Shown here: piece by piece, positions 24,308 to 32,614 of the stretch
Numbering within the stretch: position 1 is the stretch's first letter
Layout: each line of letters begins with the position of its first letter
Origin: an uncultured Acetatifactor sp.
GTDB lineage: Bacteria > Bacillota > Clostridia > Lachnospirales > Lachnospiraceae
Assembly: GCA_910583845.1 (NCBI GenBank)
Contig: CAJUAB010000006.1
Coordinates: forward strand, 82,188 to 146,187
Length of the DNA: 64,000 nucleotides
Reading direction: 5' to 3'
Position numbers and translations under genes: made by a program
The notes under the pieces: model-generated
Seen by the model: the letters and a program-made list of their open reading frames with translations, nothing else
Database searches by the model: none
Told to the model about the DNA's origin: nothing

Positions 24308-25117
24308 GTGATCGGAGAAGCAGAGCAAGGACAGAAACAGGAAGTATTAAAATTGATTTCGGAGATGCGCCTGTTTGATGATAGTTTGATGACACTTGTG
24401 TTTGACAGGAATATTCCGGCAACAGAGTTACTTTTACGCATATTGCTGGAAAGGGAAGATTTACAGGTTTTGGAAGTTACAGCCCAGAGGGAGTATAAAA
24501 GCCCTGCTCCCAAGGGCAGGAGTATTACGCTGGATATTCATGCGGTGGATGCAAAAAACCGGGAATACGACATTGAAGTACAGAGGGCTGATGCGGGGGC
24601 GGATGTACACCGTGCCAGATTCCACAGCAGTATGCTTGATTCTAAGATGTTGAAAGCAAGACAGGAATTTAAGGAGATAAAAGACTCCTATGTGATTTTT
24701 ATTTCGGAGAATGATGTGATGGGCGCAGGGCTTCCTCTGTATCACATAGAAAGAACGATTCGGGAGACGGGAGCGGTATTCGGGGATGGTTCCCATATTT
24801 TGTATGTGAATGGCAGCTATAAGGATGATAAGGACCCTATAGGGAGATTAATGCACGATTTTCGGTGTGTCAGTTCAGTAGATATGTTTTACCCCTTATT
24901 GGCGGAACAGGTGAAGCACTTTAAGGAGACGGAAGGAGGCAGAGAAATAATGAGTAAGAATGTAGAAGATTGGGCAATGGGAAAAGTATTTGAAGATAGG
25001 AAAAAAATGGCACAGAAGATGATAGCCAGAGGAAAACTTACATTAACAGAGATTGCAGAGGATACAGAATTGCCTCTGGAGGTAGTGGAAGAATTGGCGA
25101 ATTTGCAGCCAGCATAA
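24308..25117 (+). CDS. Rpn-family PD-(D/E)XK nuclease-like protein
   Basis: 269 residues starting with GTG. The N-terminal half carries a PD-(D/E)XK-type core: LDIHAVDAKNREYDIEVQR, with the aspartate, the E-x-Q and nearby basic residues. This is the pattern of Rpn recombination-promoting nucleases and the related transposase-annotated family. The C-terminal part (ARGKLTLTEIAEDTELPLEVVEELANL) is a small HTH-like helix pair common in these proteins. The role may be RecA-independent DNA rearrangement or defence; unproven here. It lies in the accessory patch beside the decayed element, with its own promoter and terminator. Confidence 0.75.
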   Translation: MIGEAEQGQKQEVLKLISEMRLFDDSLMTLVFDRNIPATELLLRILLEREDLQVLEVTAQREYKSPAPKGRSITLDIHAVDAKNREYDIEVQRADAGADVHRARFHSSMLDSKMLKARQEFKEIKDSYVIFISENDVMGAGLPLYHIERTIRETGAVFGDGSHILYVNGSYKDDKDPIGRLMHDFRCVSSVDMFYPLLAEQVKHFKETEGGREIMSKNVEDWAMGKVFEDRKKMAQKMIARGKLTLTEIAEDTELPLEVVEELANLQPA

Positions 25118-25140
25118 GCTAGGGTTACGGAAAAGATCAA

Positions 25141-25188
25141 AGCCCCGGTTGTCTTGTGAAAACGAGATAATCGGGGCTATTTCTTTGC
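25141..25188 (+). terminator. Terminator after the Rpn-like gene
   Basis: Stem AGCCCCG / CGGGGCT with A-T extension and a large loop, followed by ATTTCTTT. It lies 24 bases past the stop codon. The remaining bases up to 25388 hold a GC-rich imperfect hairpin (about 25295-25370) and no gene. Confidence 0.65.
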
Positions 25189-25388
25189 CCGGATAGAGGA
25201 AGATATGAAGAATCGGGGATGATTGAGACAAAACAGGGTGTGTATTCAAGGGGGGATCAGATTGTACAGCCGGAAAAGGCAGCAAGGCACAGCCTTTGAG
25301 TCTGCTGGGCGGCAGCAATCGCCCCTTCGGGATAAGTAAGTTTAAGTTACGACTGCTGCCCCGCAGAAAAAAGAAACGAAACATGTTT

Positions 25389-25940
25389 TTAGAAATCCAG
25401 ACTGGCGAAATCAATCTGTAAATCTGCATAAATGCCTACCGGAATGCGGTCATGGAATGTGTATGTTTCCACTTCGAAATGTTCTTGCTCCAAACGGTAA
25501 ACAAAGATGCGTTTCTTGTAAGGGTCTACAATCCAGTATTCCCGGACACCTGCGTTGGCGTACAGATTCAGTTTCAGGATATAGTCATGGCTGGAATTCC
25601 CGGGAGAGACAATTTCGATAATCCAGTCGGGGGCTCCGGTACAGCCACGGTCTGTAAGTTTGTCTTTGTCACAGATAACGCTTATGTCCGGCTCTACTAC
25701 GGTTTTGCGGTCCTCCCCCAGCCTGACGGCGAACGGTGTGGGATAGACACGGCAGGAACCGCCTTTTGACTTGATATAATTGTTTATGACCGTGTGTAAT
25801 TCACCGAGTATTGTCTGGTGGATTCTGGACGGCGCGGCCTGGTTATAAATCAGGTTTCCCTCGATTAACTCTGCCCGGACATTCTCTGGCAGATTGTAAT
25901 AATCTTCCTCAGTGTAAATTTTGGCTTGTGCCAATGGCAT
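25389..25940 (-). CDS. Uma2 family (DUF820) endonuclease-like protein
   Basis: 183 residues, a PD-(D/E)XK-fold protein. AELIEGNLIY opens the family pattern. VVEPDISVICDKDKL (Asp of the nuclease core) and DWIIEIVSPGNSSHDYILKLNLYANAGVREYWIVDP (E-x-hydrophobic-S then the Lys) are clear. The substrate is unknown; the family is abundant in cyanobacteria and sporadic in Clostridia. Start at 25940 has AAAGGAGG upstream. It follows a short regulator fragment on the same transcript. Confidence 0.85.
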   Translation of the reverse strand: MPLAQAKIYTEEDYYNLPENVRAELIEGNLIYNQAAPSRIHQTILGELHTVINNYIKSKGGSCRVYPTPFAVRLGEDRKTVVEPDISVICDKDKLTDRGCTGAPDWIIEIVSPGNSSHDYILKLNLYANAGVREYWIVDPYKKRIFVYRLEQEHFEVETYTFHDRIPVGIYADLQIDFASLDF

Positions 25941-25972
25941 GTCAGCCTCCTTTTTGAAATCAGGTTGAAAAG

Positions 25973-26080
25973 TTACTTGTTTCGCACACTCTGCACTGGT
26001 ATTCCGAGACATTCTGCCGATTCTGCAGGTTTGCGTTCCGCGATATTAAGAACAGCTTTTGTTTTACTTGCCACTGACAT
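25973..26080 (-). pseudogene. Truncated small HTH regulator
   Basis: A 35-codon open frame: MSVASKTKAVLNIAERKPAE, then SAECLGIPVQSVRNK and a stop. This looks like the first half of a small XRE-type regulator of about 70 residues, ending inside the recognition helix region. A good promoter precedes it and Uma2 follows 32 bases later. Either a premature stop has truncated it or it now serves as a leader peptide. Confidence 0.5.
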
Positions 26081-26119
26081 TATGGATACCTCGTTCTCGA
26101 TCGTTTGTCTTGTGTTTCT

Positions 26120-26148
26120 AGCATATCCTAAGCAGATATAAAAAGCAA
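26120..26148 (-). promoter_or_regulatory. Promoter of the regulator-fragment/Uma2 transcript
   Basis: On the minus strand TTGCTT (26143-26148) and TATGCT (26120-26125) are 17 bases apart. It is back-to-back with the SOS cassette promoter. Confidence 0.55.
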
Positions 26149-26167
26149 GTAAAAATCAAAAAGGGGG

Positions 26168-26196
26168 TTATAATCGAACAAACTTTCTGGTATAAT
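26168..26196 (+). promoter_or_regulatory. Promoter with LexA-like box for the SOS cassette
   Basis: A perfect TATAAT (26191-26196) has a weak TTATAA -35 box (26168-26173) at 17 bases. Between them, 26175-26188 reads CGAACAAACTTTCT. That matches the Firmicutes LexA consensus CGAACRNRYGTTYG except at two positions of the right half. A repressor bound there would cover the promoter. The downstream genes are the kind LexA controls. Confidence 0.55.
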
Positions 26197-26255
26197 ATCT
26201 TTGGAAGTAACTGAAAATCATCATTGGACCGGAATCCGGAATGGGAGTGAGGCAG

Positions 26256-26834
26256 ATGTGCGGAAGATACACTGTTGACAGGGATGTGGAAAAGGAAATT
26301 TTCCGCCTGGCGCAGGAGATCGATGAGAATATGAGAAAAGAGAGAACCGGAGACATATACCCCTCCCGGGAAGCTCCTGTGCTCTATGGCAGAGGGGGCA
26401 GGCTCTGCGGCGGGGCGATGAGATGGGGGCTTTCGGGAAAGGACGGGAAATTGCTGATTAACGCCAGGGCGGAGACGGCGCTTGTGCGGCCCATGTTTGC
26501 CGGGAGTGTAAGGCAGCGGCGCTGCGTCATTCCGGCCAGATATTTTTATGAGTGGGACGAAGATAAGCAGAAAGTGACCTTTTGCCGCAGAGGGGAGGAG
26601 GTGCTGTACTTTGCGGGATTTTACAGGGGACAGGAGGATGGTCCGCATTTTATCATATTGACTACAGCGGCAAACGAATCGGTGCGCCCGGTACATGGGC
26701 GCATGCCGCTGATTCTGGAGGAGGAAGAAATACGCCCGTGGATCGAGGAGGATTCCGGGATAAACCGTTTCCTGCATAAATCTTCCCCCATGTTGGAGCG
26801 AAGACAGGATTATGAGCAGATGAGTCTGTTCTGA
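26256..26834 (+). CDS. SOS response-associated peptidase (SRAP/HMCES, YedK-type)
   Basis: 192 residues. The start is fixed at 26256 because the mature enzyme needs Cys at position 2 (MCGRYTVD), the residue that cross-links abasic sites in single-stranded DNA. The other family blocks are intact: NARAET, CVIPARYFYEWDE and HGRMPLIL (catalytic His). It shields abasic sites during replication of damaged DNA. It is the first gene of a cassette with a Y-family polymerase and a YolD-like protein, under a LexA-like promoter. Confidence 0.9.
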   Translation: MCGRYTVDRDVEKEIFRLAQEIDENMRKERTGDIYPSREAPVLYGRGGRLCGGAMRWGLSGKDGKLLINARAETALVRPMFAGSVRQRRCVIPARYFYEWDEDKQKVTFCRRGEEVLYFAGFYRGQEDGPHFIILTTAANESVRPVHGRMPLILEEEEIRPWIEEDSGINRFLHKSSPMLERRQDYEQMSLF

Positions 26835-26874
26835 GCGGGTTGCGGGCATGCGGAACTCGAATAAGGACATTATC

Positions 26875-28404
26875 ATGAATGAAAAGCAGAGAACCTATAT
26901 CGCAATCGACTTGAAATCATTTTATGCCTCCGTGGAATGCGTGGAGCGGCAGCTGGACCCCCTCTCCGTCAATCTGGTGGTTGCGGATGCGGAGAGGACG
27001 GAAAAGACCATTTGTCTGGCGGTATCCCCATCTCTGAAAGCCTATGGTATTCCCGGCAGAGCCAGGCTGTTTGAGGTGGTGCAGAGAATGCGGGAGGTGA
27101 ACCGGGAAAGGCTTGGAAACGCGCCGGGCAGGCGGTTTTGCGGTTCCTCCTGCCATGCCGGGGAGCTGAACAGTCATCCGGAACTGGAGGCCGCCTATAT
27201 CATAGCGCCGCCCCGGATGGCCTTTTATATGGAGTATAGCACCATTATCTATAACATTTATCTCAAGTATGTGGCACCGGAGGACATGCATGTATACTCC
27301 ATTGACGAAGTATTTATGGATGTGACGCAGTATCTGCATGCCGGTCATAGGACGGCGAGGGAGCTGGCATCGGAAATTGTGCGGGACGTGCTGGCTTCCA
27401 CGGGTATTACGGCCACCGCGGGGATCGGTACGAATCTGTACCTGTGCAAGGTGGCGATGGATATTGTGGCAAAGCACACGGCGGCGGACGAAAACGGAGT
27501 GAGGATCGGGGAACTGGATGAGATGAGCTACAGGCGGCTTCTATGGGATCATCGGCCTCTCACGGACTTCTGGCGGGTGGGCTGGGGCTATCAAAGACGT
27601 CTGGAGGAGGTGGGTCTGTTTACCATGGGAGACATTGCCCGCTGCTCCCTGGGTGGGGAATCGGACTTTCACAACGAGGAACTTCTGTATCATATTTTTG
27701 GTGTCAACGCAGAACTTCTGATAGACCATGCGTGGGGATGGGAGCCTGTCACCATGGAGATGGTCAAAGCCTACAGGCCGGAGAGTAGCAGCATCAGCTC
27801 CGGCCAGGTGTTACAGCGCCCTTACGATTTCGAGGGAGGAAAACTGATTGTACGGGAAATGACAGACCTGCTGGTGCTGGATCTGGTGGAAAAAAAGCTG
27901 GTCACAGACCAGATGGTGCTCACCATAGGCTATGATGTGGAGAACCTCAAAGCCCCCGGGACCAGAGGAAAATTCAAGGGGGAAGTGACCGTTGACCGCT
28001 ATGGCAGGAAAGTGCCCAAACACGCTCACGGCACGGCAAATTTGGGCATCAGGACTTCCTCCACTCAAAAGATTGTGGATGCCGTCATGGAGCTTTATGA
28101 CAGAATTGTTGATCCGGCTCTGTCCGTGCGCAGGGTGACCATAGCGGCAAACCGTCTGGTTGACGAGGCCCAGGCTCAAGGAGCACAGACATTCGAACAG
28201 CTGGATCTGTTTACGGATTACGCGGCCCGGGAGAAGGAGAAGGAGGCGGAAGCCGCCCGACTTGCCAGAGAGAGGAAGCTGCAGGAGGCTATGATCGCCG
28301 TAAAGAAAAAATATGGCAAAAATGCCATCCTGAAGGGGACGAATTTGCAGGAGGGGGCAATGACGATGGAACGTAACCGCCAGATCGGAGGACACAGGGC
28401 ATGA
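26875..28404 (+). CDS. Y-family DNA polymerase (UvrX/ImuB-like)
   Basis: 509 residues. The catalytic carboxylates are present: DLKSFYASVECVER at the N terminus and YSIDEVFMDVT in the palm. It is therefore likely an active translesion polymerase rather than an inactive ImuB. A helix-hairpin-helix region and a little-finger domain follow, with a long basic/acidic helical C terminus (about 440-480). Start at 26875 is chosen for family fit and AAGGA upstream; 26848 is also in frame. The leader contains GCGGAACTCGAATAAGG, a relative of the leader motif seen before the symporter and MoxR genes. It overlaps the YolD-like gene by 4 bases. Confidence 0.88.
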   Translation: MNEKQRTYIAIDLKSFYASVECVERQLDPLSVNLVVADAERTEKTICLAVSPSLKAYGIPGRARLFEVVQRMREVNRERLGNAPGRRFCGSSCHAGELNSHPELEAAYIIAPPRMAFYMEYSTIIYNIYLKYVAPEDMHVYSIDEVFMDVTQYLHAGHRTARELASEIVRDVLASTGITATAGIGTNLYLCKVAMDIVAKHTAADENGVRIGELDEMSYRRLLWDHRPLTDFWRVGWGYQRRLEEVGLFTMGDIARCSLGGESDFHNEELLYHIFGVNAELLIDHAWGWEPVTMEMVKAYRPESSSISSGQVLQRPYDFEGGKLIVREMTDLLVLDLVEKKLVTDQMVLTIGYDVENLKAPGTRGKFKGEVTVDRYGRKVPKHAHGTANLGIRTSSTQKIVDAVMELYDRIVDPALSVRRVTIAANRLVDEAQAQGAQTFEQLDLFTDYAAREKEKEAEAARLARERKLQEAMIAVKKKYGKNAILKGTNLQEGAMTMERNRQIGGHRA

Positions 28405-28850
28405 GAAGGGAAGAACGGAGCTGCTACGACGATATCATCCACCTGCCCCGTCCGGTATCCTCAAAACATCCCCGGATGCCGCTCTGGGACAGGGCGGCGC
28501 AGTTTGCCCCCTTTGCCGCCCTGTCCGGACATGACGAGGCGATCAGGGAGACGGCCAGGCGGACCGAGTCTTTCGTGGAACTGGACGAAGGGCAGCGGGA
28601 GAAGCTGGACCGGAGGCTGCGGATGCTTTTGGCGGGGCTGGAGGAGAATCCTCCGCGGGAAACGGAGATCAAGGTCACTTATTTTCGTCCGGATGCCATG
28701 AAAGACGGAGGGGCTTATGTGTCGGTGACAGGGGTTGTCAGAAAGGTGGACGGGTATCGGCGGCAGATTCTGTTTGCGGACGGAACCACCCTCTCTATGG
28801 AAAATATCGTATCCATAGAGGGGGAGCTGTTTAAGGATACGGACGGCTAA
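28401..28850 (+). CDS. YolD-like protein
   Basis: 149 residues. It starts in an ATGA overlap with the polymerase gene. The family pattern RMPLWDRAAQFAPFAALSGHDEAI is followed by a beta-rich C-terminal half (ITYF-like strand, VVRKVDGYRRQILFADGTTL, IEGELF). YolD-like proteins are regularly encoded beside Y-family polymerases of the UvrX type; their biochemical role is not settled, with a UmuD-like accessory function suggested. Translational coupling supports a direct partnership. Confidence 0.82.
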   Translation: MRREERSCYDDIIHLPRPVSSKHPRMPLWDRAAQFAPFAALSGHDEAIRETARRTESFVELDEGQREKLDRRLRMLLAGLEENPPRETEIKVTYFRPDAMKDGGAYVSVTGVVRKVDGYRRQILFADGTTLSMENIVSIEGELFKDTDG

Positions 28851-29119
28851 ATCTCCAGGCGGGACAGCCTCCATTCATGGGCAAAGTAATTATAGCGGAG
28901 CTGGAGGGTTTTCCGGGAACCGTAAATCTGCGCGGAGCAGGAAAAATGAGCGCCCACCCGATTCCGGTCCTGATCCTCCGACAGGATGCGGTCTATGGTT
29001 ATTGTAACGATTTCCCCATTTTTATCGCGGAAGCGGAATCTCATGGGTGTGATCTTTCCGTCTGTGTCCGTGCAGGAGATCATTTGTACCGGAATGTCAA
29101 CGCATAGTATACTTTCCAT
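28847..29119 (-). CDS. Conserved small protein of unknown function
   Basis: 90 residues. Mostly beta-strand pattern (ILCVDIPVQMISCTDTDG, PMRFRFRDKNGEIVTITIDRIL, LQLRYNYFAHEWRLSRLEI). Start at 29119 has AAAGGGGG upstream. Its stop overlaps the stop of the YolD-like gene, tail to tail. I have an impression of similar small proteins next to Y-family polymerases in Lachnospiraceae but cannot confirm a family. Not secreted, no membrane segment. Confidence 0.65.
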   Translation of the reverse strand: MESILCVDIPVQMISCTDTDGKITPMRFRFRDKNGEIVTITIDRILSEDQDRNRVGAHFSCSAQIYGSRKTLQLRYNYFAHEWRLSRLEI

Positions 29120-29320
29120 GTAAATCCCCCTTTCTTTTAAAAGATCATAGGTGATTGCAAAACTCGCTTTCTGGAAACAGAGGCTGGGCAACACGCAGGG
29201 AATCGCCTGTTGGATCAGAAATCTTCCGGCAGAATGATCATACCATGCAGAACACATGTTTGTACACTGGTATTTTATGGAAATCCGCAGGGGGAGCTAT
29301 ATGTTCCGGCATTGCGGGTG

Positions 29321-29482
29321 ATGATTCTGTTGTTGGCAGGCACAGGTCTGGCCCTGACGTTTTATGGCGGTCAACAGAATATGGACATGGTTCAGATCAG
29401 CTGCAGCCGTTGTGCAAATCCGTCCTGTTTATATGTTGAAAGACAAAAAGAGCTTGCGCAAGCGCAAAGATCTGCCTTATAA
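29321..29482 (+). CDS. Possible small membrane protein with Cys cluster
   Basis: 53-codon frame: one hydrophobic helix (MILLLAGTGLALTFYG), then CSRCANPSCLYV and a charged tail. The Cys-x2-Cys-x4-Cys spacing is suggestive, but the ribosome binding site is poor and the frame overlaps the promoter of the next gene. It may be spurious. Confidence 0.3.
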   Translation: MILLLAGTGLALTFYGGQQNMDMVQISCSRCANPSCLYVERQKELAQAQRSAL

Positions 29483-29483
29483 T
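29454..29483 (+). promoter_or_regulatory. Candidate promoter of the sensor phosphodiesterase gene
   Basis: A perfect TATAAT (29478-29483) has TTGCGC (29454-29459) 18 bases upstream. The leader to the start at 29695 would be about 205 nt. I looked for a c-di-GMP riboswitch pattern in it and did not find one. Confidence 0.5.
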
Positions 29484-29694
29484 AAAAACAGTGATCTTTA
29501 AATATCTCATTACGGTTTCTATTGCCATGTCATTCAAAGGCGGACGCGCTGTACGGTACGGAAGAGCGCCAGGATTTTCCGGTTTTTGCCGGTCAGACCT
29601 GCGCAATCGGGCAACATACCCGGGGCAGGAGGAAAATCCAACCGTCCGCAGGTATATCTCACGGGATCTGGCGGGAACGGAAAAGGTAAATATT

Positions 29695-32595
29695 ATGGGA
29701 AATGTACGGAGAAGGAACAGGATCAGACGTTTACTGGCTTTTTTACTTGCGCTTACGCTTTTCGCGGCAGTGTCCGGGGGGAGTCCCGGGACGGTGCGCG
29801 GCGCGGAGAAACGCGTGGTGCGGGTGGGCTTTTTCCCCATGGACGGCTATCATGAGATCAGGGGCGACGGCAGTCTCGCGGGCATGGATGTGGAGTACCT
29901 GGAAGCTCTGTGCGACTATGTGAGCTGGGATGTGGAATATGTGGAATGCGAGAGCTGGGACTGCGCGCTGGACATGCTGCGCCAGGAGGAAATTGACCTG
30001 GTGGGTTCCGCGCAGTACTCCCGGGAGCGGGCGGAGACATATCAATATGCCAGCCTGGCCAGCGGTTATACCTTCGGGGCCATCGCCGTCAACAGCGACA
30101 GCACGCTGGCCTACGAAGACTTCAATGCCATGAGCGACGCGACTTTTGGCATTGTGGGCACATACATACGAAAAGACGAGTTTTATGAATATATGACGGA
30201 CCACGGTATCCGTGGGATCAGAGTGCGGGAGTATGAGAACACGGCGGATTTGCAGGCGGCCCTGAGCGCGGGAGAGATTGACGCCCTTGTCCATTCTCTT
30301 ACAGAGATCCGGGAGGGGCAGCGGGTGGTGGGCCGGTTTGCCCCCATGCCCTTTTATTATATTTCCTATATAGGGAACGATGATCTGATGAGGGAACTCA
30401 ACCAGGGAATCGCGGACATAAAGATGCACCGGCCGGAACTGGAAAATGAGCTTATGGTAAAGTACTATGACAGCCGGTTGGATCAGACGATACTGCTTAC
30501 CAATGAAGAAAAGCAGTATATCGCGGCAAAAGGAAGGCTTACGGTGGGCTATCTGGACGAGTACTATCCTTTTTCCTATGAGAGTGAGGGCGCGTATCTG
30601 GGACTTACCAGGCAGGTGCTGGAGGAGGTGTCTGTGAGCACGGGCATTCTCTTCGATTATGTCAGGCTGGAGGACATGGAGAAGGCGAGGACGGCGCTGA
30701 AGGATGGCAGCATCGACATTCTGAGCTACTGCGGAGAAACATCCAGAAACATGAAGGCCGAGGGGCTGGCGGTGACGAAGGTGTACGCTCAGGTGCCTCA
30801 GGTGATCATTATGCGCAGAAATGACAAGTCTGACACCATTGGCATATTGGCGGTGGAGGAGAGCAACGCGGCGGGGGAGGCGGTTCTGAATTTTACCGGC
30901 GAGAGCACCAGGCTTCTGACTTTCCCCACGCAGCTGGAGAGTCTCCATGCAGTGAATGAGGGGCAGGCGGATGCGTCCATATGTGACGGATATCTGGCGG
31001 AATATCTGCTGGGCTCACAGCTCTATTTCAACAAGATGGAGATCCGCAGCGTGCTCAGCGATGTCCACAGTATCTATATGGCTGTGGCGGCGGATGATTC
31101 CCCTCTTCTGGGCATTCTGAACAAGGAACTGATTGCGGTCAGCGACAAGATGGTCAATGACTATATGCTCCAGGATAATTTTTACTCCAAGATGAGCATA
31201 GAGAGCTTTATCAGTGACAACAGCATTTCCATCCTTCTGATTCTCTCGGTCTGCGCGGCGGCTGTGATTCTGGTGCTGTTTTTCCTTCTGCGCAACAGCA
31301 TGCGGGTGCAGAAGCTGATGTACAAGGATACGGAGCTCAATGTCTGGAATCTCAATTATCTGCGGTATCGGGCGACGCGCAGGCTGGCGGCGGACAGGGG
31401 GGGCAATTACGCCGTGGCGTACACGGACATCGGTCAGTTTAAGAGCTATAACGCGCTGTACGGGTGGAGCGCAGGGCAGAAAGTGCTGGAGCTTGTGGTG
31501 GAGGCGTTATCGAAGGAAGTGGACGGACAGAAGGAACTGTATGCCAGGAGCTATGGCAGCCATTTCGTTCTCTTTGTGAAATATGAGGATCTGAATAATC
31601 TGAAAAAGCGGCTTCTGGATATAGCGGACCGGATTTCCGCGAGGATCTATGAGAAAGCGGAGAGCCATATGTCCCTGACCATGGGTGTGGGATGTCTGGA
31701 GAACGGGGACAACGATCTGCGAAGAGCGCTGTCCGAGAGCATCCAGCTGGTGGATTCCCTGAAAAACAATTATGGCAACGAGGTGCAGATCTATGATGAC
31801 AGGCTGCGGTCCCAGCTGCGGGAGAACCATGAGCGGGAAAAACTTCTGGAGTCGGCGGATATAGACAAAGACTTTGTGGCCTATTACCAGGCCAAGGTGG
31901 ATATCCGCAACGAGCGGATCGTGGGGGCGGAGGCGCTGGTGAGATTCAAAGATCCCACAGCGGGGGGCGCCATCCGGTCGCCGGGATTTTTTGTGCCTTA
32001 TTATGAACGCACCGGCAGAATCCGGGAGATTGATTTTTTTGTGATGGAATGTGTGTGCCGGATGCTGCGCAGACGAATCGATGCGGGGCGGAATGTGGTG
32101 CCGGTGTCCTGCAACTTTTCCCGGATTCATTTTACCACCGATGATTTTCCGGACAGATTTGAAGATATGATAAATCAGTACCGGATTCCCAAGGAACTTA
32201 TCGAGGTGGAGATCACGGAGACGCTGGTGGTGGAGGAAGTGCAGCAGCAGAAGGTCCGGGAGATTGTGGACATTCTGCGGAAAAAGGGAGTGCGTCTGTC
32301 CATAGATGACTTCGGGTCCGGCTATTCTTCTCTGGGGGTGTTTGAGCAGATTCCGGCCTCCGTGATCAAGCTGGACCGCTCGTTCCTCCTCAACAACGAG
32401 AATCGTGTCAGACAGGTGCAGATCATGAAAAATATTGTAAATCTGGCAAGAGATCTGAATGCCCAGGTGGTCTGCGAGGGGGTGGAGACAAAGGACGATA
32501 CGGAGCTTATGATGGAGATCGGGGCCTATGTGGCCCAGGGGTACCGCTATTGCAAGCCGGTACCGGAGGAAGTGTTTGAGGGGATGCTGGGATAG
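29695..32595 (+). CDS. Membrane sensor: two solute-binding domains, GGDEF, EAL
   Basis: 966 residues. A signal peptide (about 1-36) leads to two tandem SBP_bac_3-type periplasmic-binding domains (about 37-265 and 279-500) outside the cell, then one membrane helix (about 510-532). The cytoplasmic GGDEF-like domain is degenerate: the signature position reads SAGQK (near 592). The EAL domain has its key parts: GAEALVRF (EAL 746-748), VEITET, IDDFGSGYSS (Asp871-872) and EGVE. It probably senses an amino acid or similar small ligand and adjusts c-di-GMP by hydrolysis. Start at 29695 is set by the signal peptide and AAAAGG upstream; the longer frame from 29491 has no support. Confidence 0.87.
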   Translation: MGNVRRRNRIRRLLAFLLALTLFAAVSGGSPGTVRGAEKRVVRVGFFPMDGYHEIRGDGSLAGMDVEYLEALCDYVSWDVEYVECESWDCALDMLRQEEIDLVGSAQYSRERAETYQYASLASGYTFGAIAVNSDSTLAYEDFNAMSDATFGIVGTYIRKDEFYEYMTDHGIRGIRVREYENTADLQAALSAGEIDALVHSLTEIREGQRVVGRFAPMPFYYISYIGNDDLMRELNQGIADIKMHRPELENELMVKYYDSRLDQTILLTNEEKQYIAAKGRLTVGYLDEYYPFSYESEGAYLGLTRQVLEEVSVSTGILFDYVRLEDMEKARTALKDGSIDILSYCGETSRNMKAEGLAVTKVYAQVPQVIIMRRNDKSDTIGILAVEESNAAGEAVLNFTGESTRLLTFPTQLESLHAVNEGQADASICDGYLAEYLLGSQLYFNKMEIRSVLSDVHSIYMAVAADDSPLLGILNKELIAVSDKMVNDYMLQDNFYSKMSIESFISDNSISILLILSVCAAAVILVLFFLLRNSMRVQKLMYKDTELNVWNLNYLRYRATRRLAADRGGNYAVAYTDIGQFKSYNALYGWSAGQKVLELVVEALSKEVDGQKELYARSYGSHFVLFVKYEDLNNLKKRLLDIADRISARIYEKAESHMSLTMGVGCLENGDNDLRRALSESIQLVDSLKNNYGNEVQIYDDRLRSQLRENHEREKLLESADIDKDFVAYYQAKVDIRNERIVGAEALVRFKDPTAGGAIRSPGFFVPYYERTGRIREIDFFVMECVCRMLRRRIDAGRNVVPVSCNFSRIHFTTDDFPDRFEDMINQYRIPKELIEVEITETLVVEEVQQQKVREIVDILRKKGVRLSIDDFGSGYSSLGVFEQIPASVIKLDRSFLLNNENRVRQVQIMKNIVNLARDLNAQVVCEGVETKDDTELMMEIGAYVAQGYRYCKPVPEEVFEGMLG

Positions 32596-32614
32596 GAGGA
32601 TTTTCCGCGAAGTA

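Noticed and set aside
29491..29694. c-di-GMP riboswitch in the leader of the sensor phosphodiesterase
   Set aside because: Attractive by function, but I could not find the conserved GEMM core or tetraloop-receptor pattern in the leader.
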